The position numbers and the translations under genes were made by a program. Of a stretch of 64,000 nucleotides of DNA, positions 56,935 through 64,000 are shown piece after piece. Below the pieces are notes generated by a model. It was given only the letters and a program-made list of their open reading frames with translations, searched no databases and was not told the DNA's origin. Each line of letters begins with the position of its first letter. Within the stretch, counting starts at the first letter, position 1. The stretch is from Gonapodya sp. JEL0774 (taxonomy: Eukaryota > Monoblepharomycota > Monoblepharidomycetes > Monoblepharidales > Gonapodyaceae), in assembly GCA_027604505.1 (NCBI GenBank), contig JADIIX010000112.1:1-64000 (forward strand). Reading direction: 5' to 3'.

Positions 56935-57956
56935 ATGGCATCTCTAAATGGAAGCGCGGCCATCCAACTTCCCCTGACACCGCGTTTTGGGTTGACGCGG
57001 CGCGAATGGTTCAAGTAGGTGCGCGATCACGCTGTTTCTCGTATGTTCAGAGAGAATCTTTAATTTTTTGCATAAAGGAACGTAGCAAATCGAATCATGT
57101 ACTCGCGTTTCTACACTGCGTTGTACCTCGGGATGGCAGCACTCTCACTTGCAGCGATCATTTTGGTATGTAGGACAAGGTGGACGCCCACATCCTCTTA
57201 CGTGGAACTGAATTATAAGAGAAAAGTCATTCCTGCATCCATGCCCGACTTGGTACTTCATTTTGATGGACGTACTGCTTAATGTTATCATTGTAGTTGA
57301 GGTGGTTCTTCGATACACTGCACTGGGGAAGTTGTTCTGGAAGTCATGGTGGAACGTGTTCGAGTGAGGATGACTTGTGATTGAGTATTCGCAGTTGATG
57401 CAGTTGACGAATTGCCTTTTGTTCAGCCTCGGGGTGTCTATCCTTTGCGTCGCCACTCTTGTCCTGTTGTGCGTCCACTTCACCACGTGTGATGCTACTT
57501 CTTTCCGAGAAAACGTGGCAGACCTAGCGCTCATAATCGTGCGGAATGGAGTGCAACTTGTGAGAATGCTCTTCATGCTGCGAAAGTGAGACCTGAACTG
57601 GCAACGTCTTCCGTTGCTTAGCTACTCAATGTAGTGATGACTTTTGATTTACCGACCAATATTTTCTTACAGAAACAAACGGGGTCTCTTCAATAGACCG
57701 GCGCCGATCGAGTTTTCCAACCAAAACGACGAGCGATCACTGCTCGGTCCAGACGATGAAACTTTAGACTGGGACGGTACACAGGAAGTGTGAGTCAGAA
57801 CATGCTTTGTTTGGAAGTGTGAAAAGTGTCTCTTGTACGCCGGCTTGGTGAAATTTTCTGTGCGGTTCCCCAAACAGAGTCCCGTCCAACCTCCCCTCAC
57901 ACCTAAGTTCAAATCACAACAATGTTTTGTGGGACGAAGAAGATGACTTTGTATGA
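56935..57956 (+). CDS. Four-segment membrane protein resembling an isolated voltage-sensor domain
   Basis: Six exons from the ATG 56935 (MASLNGSAAIQLPLTPRFGL, TRREWFK). S1: NRIMYSRFYTALYLGMAALS and LAAIIL. S2: TWYFILMDVLLNVIIVVEVV followed by LRYTALGKLFWKSWWNVFE, the E-x-x-LR-x-x-A-x-G...WN-x-F pattern of voltage-gated channels. S3: LTNCLLFSLGVSILCVATLV. S4: ADLALIIVRNGVQLVRMLFM and LRKNKRG. A short hydrophilic acidic tail (ERSLLGPDDETLDWDG ... LWDEEDDFV) ends at 57956, with no pore segments. Splices keep phase throughout (ATTTTG|GTATGT to AAAAG; GAG|GTGAGG to CGCAG). The S4 arginines are sparse (positions i, i+7, i+13), so voltage sensing is not assured. It differs from Hv1, whose S4 Arg are every third residue. 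Confidence 0.7.
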
Positions 57957-58343
57957 AATAGTGAGATGTACTTATCCGGGTAGGAGATGGAAACATTAAT
58001 TTCGTCTGATACCAACCATGCATTCAGGTTGAAGCTACATTGTTCGTGTCAAATAGCATGCTGTCATGGAAACGCTGTGCTTTGACTTTGTACGAGAAAA
58101 ATTTCATGATTACGTGACGATGGGGTATGGATCTCAGTTCTAAACGGGCGCTTCACGTTATGCCGTCAACATCTGTGGTGGAAGCGTTACAACAATCTGG
58201 GATCAACTGTGCTCACAAAGCGTAGTCGGAAATCCACGCGTACCCACCAATAACTTCTTCCGAAACTTTGGTGACATGGACCCTGATTTGGGGTTGTGGA
58301 ATCAAATCAGGCAACTCGAATAGCACATTCTCGTAGTAATGAC

Positions 58344-60180
58344 TCACCCATGAGGGGACACTACCAGAGACCTGAATGGCTGGATTCCCTTTGCTTCGTT
58401 GGAAGGTGCCACGATGGCAACATTTGGACTTGTTGGTGGTCCACGATCAAAGGGAATGTCGAAGACCCCCGACTTCCCAAAGGATAGTACTTCCATGGGG
58501 GGTCGGCTAAATGTATTTTGATGTCGTAGGTATGTTTTTGAGTGGTCTGAGGTCGGGGGGAGGGGAGGGACAGGATTTCGTGTTTGTTCAGGCGGGGAGC
58601 TGGAAGTGGGCGTACAGGATCCAGTTGTGGTACTGCTAGTTTCAGCTTCTCCGTTGCCAGGTACGCGCCATGTGAATCGCAGTTTCAAGTCAGAGAGGGC
58701 TGTAACAGTGGGGATAAGACCTGCGTTTCGTGTTGCTCGCATGGATGTTGGGTACGATTGCGTGCCGTTTGATAAAGAGTCGTATGTCGAAAAAGAGTGT
58801 TGAGTTGCGGTGACTTCCTGTGGAGTAGGGGGTGGTGGGAACATTGCCGGTGGATTGGAAGGGTATGGAGGAAGGGAGTTGGAGCGGTTCTGGAAATGAT
58901 GCAAGATACTAGGTTGGCGGCCCTATTGATCGGAATCAGAAATACGTTTGCAGTGAAACTCATCTACAAACAAGAAACAGCAATGGATACGTACGGGAAC
59001 AGGAGGAGATGCGGGTCGATCTTCTGTTGGAGCGGGAAACAAAAATTTCAATCATAGCGATCGCCATCAAGACGCAGATGTATTTTACTCCTCACCTCGG
59101 TAACGTTTCACACCACCCAATCTGCCCTTGTGTGGGGATGTTCGCCGCTTCCCATTTCCTATTGCCAGCACCACATGGGAAACAATACGAGTTTCCGGAT
59201 ACATGGAAACGGCTTAAGACACCCGTGAAAAGTTGCAGTCACAACTCACGTCGCTTCCCGGCCTCGGTGCTCCCTTCGGAGCCTGAGTCAGACGACCATT
59301 CGACATATGGAGAGGTCGGCCGGCCAACGTCACTGTTTGTAAAGCGTGATGCAGCATCTCTGCACATATCATTAAAGTGTGAAAGAGAATGTGATGTGAA
59401 CTTCGCGCGTCAGAAACGGCAAAACCTGCACCCACCTGGCAGCCTGTCTCGTGCCTCGAGGGCCGAGTCCCAAGCACTTCTCGAGATGTTGGGCGAACTT
59501 CTGTGCGCCGTGGTGTCTACCGCATTCGGGGCAGATGATCGGGTCAAGGCTGTCCACACGTTGGTGGAACGACCGGTTGTGCGCTAATGGGATTTGACAA
59601 GGGGAGGTCGTTTGGTAAGGAGCATTCCTTCACAGAAAATGGCTCCACCAAGACTTTGAGGAACTTGCATCCGATCGACTCACATATATCTCGGCAACTT
59701 CGAGGGTTACGTTGATAAAATGAAAGGTGCATATCTTTTAGGTAACAACACCAACAGCGCTTTCGAGGAACAAGCTCATCAAATCAAGGACAATCCAGCG
59801 ACATGGCGATTCCAAGTTGTTCAAAAACGACTTTGCAAGCTTTGTGCGTTGGTATTTTCCTGGTCTTCGATGATGGCGAGATGGGTGGGAAGATTCAGGT
59901 GGGGATCCTCCAAACTCACTTTCTCCCACAGACCTGGCAAGGCCTAGTGATGAGCCTGGCGTCCCGAGTCGTTGCCAGGGCCAATTCGAAGACGCATTCT
60001 TCGAGCAAATCGTCGAAAAGCTCCGAATCCTTCCAGAACCAAAGGGTGTTCGGGTGAGGATCGCATTCCCCAGAGCCAAGGAATTGAGGTTGGAAACGAC
60101 TCCCGCGTGAGGGGAACTGCGAGAAAAATTGCACACAGGATAAACATCGAACATACCAGAGACTGGCCAGTCTCCGTCAT
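58344..60180 (-). CDS. Sgf11/ATXN7L3-like SAGA zinc-finger protein
   Basis: Sgf11 belongs to the deubiquitinating module of the SAGA co-activator and activates Ubp8 on H2B. The key exon (about 59557-59420) reads DSLDPIICPECGRHHGAQKF and AQHLEKCLGLGPRGTRQAAR. This is the zf-Sgf11 pattern C-x2-C-x3-(A/H)xxFAxHLEKCLG. Upstream, FWKDSELFDDLLEECVFELA followed by LATTRDARL resembles the Sgf11 N-terminal helix that binds Sus1/Ubp8. It splices in phase to MTETGQSL from the ATG 60180. Downstream, VEWSSDSGSEGSTEAGKR is the usual acidic stretch. A Pro/Ser-rich frame (58344-58890, NRSNSLPPYPSNPPAMFPPP) is likely the C-terminal exon, but its join is unproven and it could be a separate gene. Confidence 0.6.
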
Positions 60181-60329
60181 CGTCGCGTTCCTCCGCTCTG
60201 CCGTCCAGTGTGGCGAAGAAAGTAGTGTAGTATGCTGTGAGCACCCAACCTCCACGGATACCTCATTCCTCATATTAATATCAGTGCGTTCGACCATAAG
60301 CATATCATTCTCCCTGAAAGATTAAGTCT

Positions 60330-62403
60330 CTATTTGTGTCCAAATTGCTGCACTACGTTTTGAAGCGCTCCCATCGGGTTCCCGAATACCTCCAACAACT
60401 TACTTTCAAACGACGACATTAGACCATTTTCGGTCTCGTCCAGCAACCGAGCTCTGAAAAGTCACGTCACTACAGAGTTTGCGACAGTGTGAGGAAAAGA
60501 TGGGGACTTACATTTGCTCGTTCGCCTTGGGTTGGATTTTCGGTAAGAGAATGTTACGGATTGCACCTTCACCAGCCTGGATCGGTCCCGAACGTCGTCA
60601 TAAACAACGTTGTATTCCGAAGTGAAAAGGAATGACTAGCGTGCTCGCCCACCTGCACAATGTTCTGGACAAAGTCAATTAGTCCTCGCTGCCCGTCCGC
60701 ATCTGGCACCTGTTCGGGAAGGTCACGGTTCCCAGAGATGCCACCTAGAACCTTTGCGACTATATGGGGCGCGTGAGATGGGTGTCTGGACACTTGTAAA
60801 GTATGCCAAAAAACACGGCGGTCTCGTGCAACCCACGAGACGAACAACTCACTTGCTCGGTCCACGACGTCCGGGATGATGGCTTCCAAGCCCGGCTTCG
60901 TGCCTTGAAGGATATCACGCACCTGTGCATTGTTGTCCGCGCCATCGAGAGGGGACCCACCGGAGAAGGAAAGATGTGCGTGTTGGTGATGGAGGGACAG
61001 AGGAGGGGGATGGATGATAAGTTCCAAATCCGAAGTTTTAGCCATGGCAACGCACCTCTGGTCGAACCATTTGCACAATGGTCGGAACTTTTGACTTGAT
61101 ATCCCCACCAGTAAGGAGCTGTTGCGCTCCCTTGTAAGCCTCGACCGCGCCAATTTTCTTGTCGACGCAAGAGACCGTGGATTGGGACCGTGTTCAGCAC
61201 CGTCACGGAAACAACCATGAGCCGCCTGTATCCCCCCGGAATCACGTACCCCGTCCGAGCCGTCGAAGTCAGCAACGGCTTTTGTCCGGTTGATGACCAC
61301 ATTTGTGACCGCCTTGCCGACATGCTCCATCACCGCATCGAGTTGAGGTTTGAGGTCTTGGGTGATCTATCGACCGGGGAATATTGGACACAAACCAGCG
61401 TCAACTACTTTTGGCACCAGCTGTCAACTTGAGACAAAATGCCCCCGTCGAGCAACTCCCATCCAACACCCCACACATCCCTGCAAAACGACATCCCCCA
61501 AACAGACGTCGCCCACTTACCGACGCGACCAGCGGTCCCACTTTCCCTTGTACCAATGGCGCGAACCTACCACGCAAAAGGCAGGGCACACACACGCAAA
61601 GGAGTTCAGTCTCCGTGTCAACGCGCAACGCCACAACACCTTCACAGCGAAGCATCAGCTCCCACCCATCCCTCCTCCCCCAATCCGGTTCGCCGCGTGT
61701 TTCAGGTACCCGGTTTCCCACTCACTGCGGTGGTAATTCCGACTGCATCACTGCCTCTGCGGCCCTGGGGATTTCAGTTTGGCTGGATTGTTTGAATTCC
61801 TCAACCTGGGATAATTGGTCGCGAGGAACCGTGTGATAAGGGTGAAAACAGGAGGGAGTTTGGGAACCAATGTAAGAAGTGCCAGATTGCGAAAACGCTT
61901 CACATCACGTTCTACCGCCGCTCCGCTGATTGCCTCCGACCGTGTGTTCTGGTCGTGCTCTGGTCCGTCCACTGGACCCGACCCGATCCACCCCAAGCAA
62001 CCCACCTTCTTGTCGGACTCGGCTTGCACGGCAGGTCTAAGTTTCGATTCAATCACCCCGCCTGCCACATTGGTGACTGGTATGAGGGCGTGGTGGGAGG
62101 CGGGATGGGGACAGGATTGGGGGTTGCGTGGTGTGGAATCACGGGAGAAGTGACGTGCGACCGTACGACCGGCGATTCGAATACGGGCATTCCAGTTGAA
62201 CCATCAAGCTCAGCGTCGTTGCCTTCCTTTGTCTCGTGAGATCCGCGAGGAAAAAAATGCGACCACGTACGGACTGTCCCGAGCGCGTTGAGGATCGACG
62301 TTCCACCCGCGCCAGTGGTGGATTGCCCCTGGCCGTGTCCCTGCTGTTGCTGATGCTGGAGGGCCTCCGATCCGAGTTTCCCGAGTTCGTTGAGAAAGTC
62401 CAT
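60330..62403 (-). CDS. Unrecognised helical multi-exon protein
   Basis: Starts at the ATG 62403 (MDFLNELGKLGSEALQHQQQ, then a Gln/Gly-rich stretch). Coding exons follow by frame and GT...AG borders: VAGGVIESKLRPAVQAESDK; QLSQVEEFKQSSQTEIPRAA with EAVMQ; DLKPQLDAVMEHVGKAVTNV with VINRTKAVADFDGSDG; and IGAVEAYKGAQQLLTGGDIK with SKVPTIVQMVRPE. Then VRDILQGTKPGLEAIIPDVV; HIVAKVLGGISGNRDLPEQV with RGLIDFVQNIVQ; AGEGAIRNILLPKIQPKANE; RLLDETENGLMSSFE; and KLLEVFGNPMGALQNVVQQF, ending GHK at 60330. The protein is mostly amphipathic helix with repeated V/I-heptad character and no membrane segment. I recognise no family. Such helix-rich proteins can bind lipid droplets or membranes, but that is speculation. 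Confidence 0.6.
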
Positions 62404-64000
62404 TCTGGGTTTCTGCGATTGGTTTTGTGTGGAATTGTGTGGGCGGCATTTGGAGAGTGACCTCGTGCCTCAGGGATGCTCAGGGGAGTTGCACGGAACC
62501 CACGAGATTCTCGTTGTTCAAACATACTTTTGCACGTACATACATATTAAGAAAGCAACTGAAAGCTACTGCATCGGTCACCAGTCTTCCTACCAGCACG
62601 ACATTGTATGTATGATTGTCTGGAACATTAGACGACGGGAACGCACAGTGGTTCCGGATTCCGATGACTCCATGAGGACATGAATACATGCCAGCGCACG
62701 TTGCAAAGGGGCGCATGTTTGCGGAGGTGTGCGGGGCAAAAAGGGAACTCAGAGCCGCCGCTGTGATGATCATGGAAACCTACCCAAACGAAATTTCGAG
62801 TGGCTAATAACGGGACACAGCGGCAGAGAGCGTTCTCTTCCTGAGTGTTATTTTATGCATGTAGTACGTGCTGTACCAATGAATTCATCTACGGATTAAG
62901 GTACATAATAATAACGTGGTGTTGGGCCGGAGGTGGTCCGGCGGGGGCAGGAAGCACAGATCAAGGGGCACCAGAAAGTTGAAAAGACCATCATTCACTC
63001 TCAAGATGAGCTGATCGATGGGCCACTGCTCCCACTGCTCCCACTCCCCATCGTCATCTGCGCAAGGCTCTCTATTCTTCTCCATCCCGGCCACGCGCAT
63101 TCCCAACTCCCGCTTCTCCGCTCTGCCCTTGCGAGGATTTCCTTGGTGTCGTGGTGTTATAGGCGAAGCCGACTGACGTCACTCTTGAGGACAGCCCCTG
63201 TCGGAGAGGCGCGTCCGTTTCTCCCTCGGCGCTAACCGCCTCAGGTTTCTGCGGCGCTGCACGCAGAGGTTTGGAAAAAGGTCGAGACGGTGAACAGTGG
63301 CTGACCCAGCGTCCCCCCGTCTACATGCAGCCAAGGGCTTCGTCTCCTTCGGGCGTGGGCAGGCGTCCACTTATAGAGGGCGGTTGAAGTGGAGCTGATT
63401 CCATTCGGTGAGTGGATGTTGCAACACTAGAGTCAGAGCCTTCTTCGCTCGACGTCGATCAGCTTCCTGAGTCACTGTCGCGGTTTCCCAGGGACCTTGC
63501 CCAGTCCGGAGAGGGGACGCAAGCACCACAGTGAAAAGGGAGTACAACGGGCAGCTTACTCCGCCGCGCACTCCGTCACATTTAAGGACGTGATTAAGCG
63601 CGAGGGAGGTGGAAAGTGGGCTGGTGTTCGCTTTTTAACTACAGCAGGTCCAGTGGCATGGCTGCACATACCGTACCGTGCGAGTACCCCGACGGTACGT
63701 CACTGTGCATGTAACGTGCGAGTACCCCGACGGTACGTCGTTGTTCATTTCACGTGCTAGTACCCCGACTGTTTTTAATCGACTTGGGGAACTCCCGAGC
63801 GCCTGTTCAACGAGGCTCGCAATGGCCTCTCCAAGGAACGCGGACGTGGTCGGGACTCTGAACAAGCATCTTTGTTGTCACATTGGATGTGGTAAGGAGT
63901 GGCGGGAGTGCAAGTGCGCAGATCGGTTACATTTATTAGCATGCACTGCGAAACGACGATCGAGGTAAGAAAGTGTGGGGGTATTTGCGAACATCGAAGG
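62404..64000. other. Right-edge region with no convincing gene
   Basis: 1.6 kb upstream of the helical protein gene. Frames are short and overlap without a clear winner. A possible start exon at 63822 (MASPRNADVVGTLNKHLCCH, then IGCG and GTAAGG) could begin a gene running out of the window. A 38-bp tandem repeat lies at 63677-63790. Confidence 0.4.
63677..63790. repeat. 38-bp direct tandem repeat, three copies
   Basis: Copies begin at 63677, 63715 and 63753, exactly 38 bp apart. The first two share CGTGCGAGTACCCCGACGG and the following TACGTC. The third is diverged (CGTGCTAGTACCCCGACTG). Each good copy contains a small dyad, GTACC-ccgac-GGTAC, which is lost in the third. Confidence 0.85.

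Noticed and set aside
63678-63968. 96-residue + strand frame with Cys-rich end (LCCHIGCGKEWRECKCADRL)
   Set aside because: Its first third is just the 38-bp tandem repeat read in frame, and a GTAAGG donor cuts the Cys part. At most it contains a start exon at 63822, so it was not listed as a gene.
1-64000. CRISPR arrays, rRNA, transposase or reverse-transcriptase genes, viral insertions
   Set aside because: No repeat-spacer pattern, conserved rRNA block, DDE or YxDD motif, or terminal-repeat element was found by eye.

Overview
The window looks like nuclear DNA from a fungus, most likely an early-diverging (chytrid-like) one. Most genes are cut by many short introns with GTRNGY-type donors and YAG acceptors, genes are closely packed on both strands, and TGA and TAG both read as stops. 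The fungal side of the assignment rests on a 3-isopropylmalate dehydrogenase gene, an M36 fungalysin-type protease and an Sgf11-like SAGA finger. The early-diverging placement is inference: the O-GlcNAc transferase and the STRAD-like pseudokinase are families that I understand to be usually missing from Dikarya. No rRNA, tRNA, CRISPR array or intact transposon was recognised.

Layout. 0.4-8 kb: an unrecognised multi-exon gene, a Sel1-repeat protein (-), and a Ser/Pro-rich protein. 8.5-16 kb: an F-box protein (-) diverging from a CaMK-like kinase, with a strong hairpin between them, then translation factor eIF3i. 16-21 kb: a one-pass membrane protein, an unresolved + strand gene and a secreted N-glycosylated protein. 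21-29 kb: a ~1,400-residue helical protein of unknown function sharing a 95-bp promoter with an 11beta-HSD-like short-chain dehydrogenase, then a SREK1IP1-like zinc-knuckle splicing protein.

29-35 kb is a minus-strand run: a STRAD-like pseudokinase, a Ser-rich protein with repeated GTL motifs, and a glutamine-synthetase-family protein. 36-42 kb: a secreted, probably GPI-anchored M36 metallopeptidase and a bacterial-looking MFS transporter whose introns are extreme poly-C/poly-G tracts and contain an assembly gap. 43-47 kb: a small Cys-rich protein, a MYND-finger protein and LEU2 (leucine synthesis).

48-58 kb is a plus-strand run: a full O-GlcNAc transferase, a tandem-type SppA (S49) membrane protease and a four-segment membrane protein resembling an isolated voltage-sensor domain. 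58-62 kb: an Sgf11-like protein and an unrecognised helical protein, both minus. The last 1.6 kb has no convincing gene but carries a 38-bp tandem repeat.

Many gene models below were spliced by eye from reading-frame continuity and family conservation. Outer coordinates are usually firm at start and stop codons, while internal exon limits are approximate unless stated. I could not run any homology search, so family names are from recognition of motifs.
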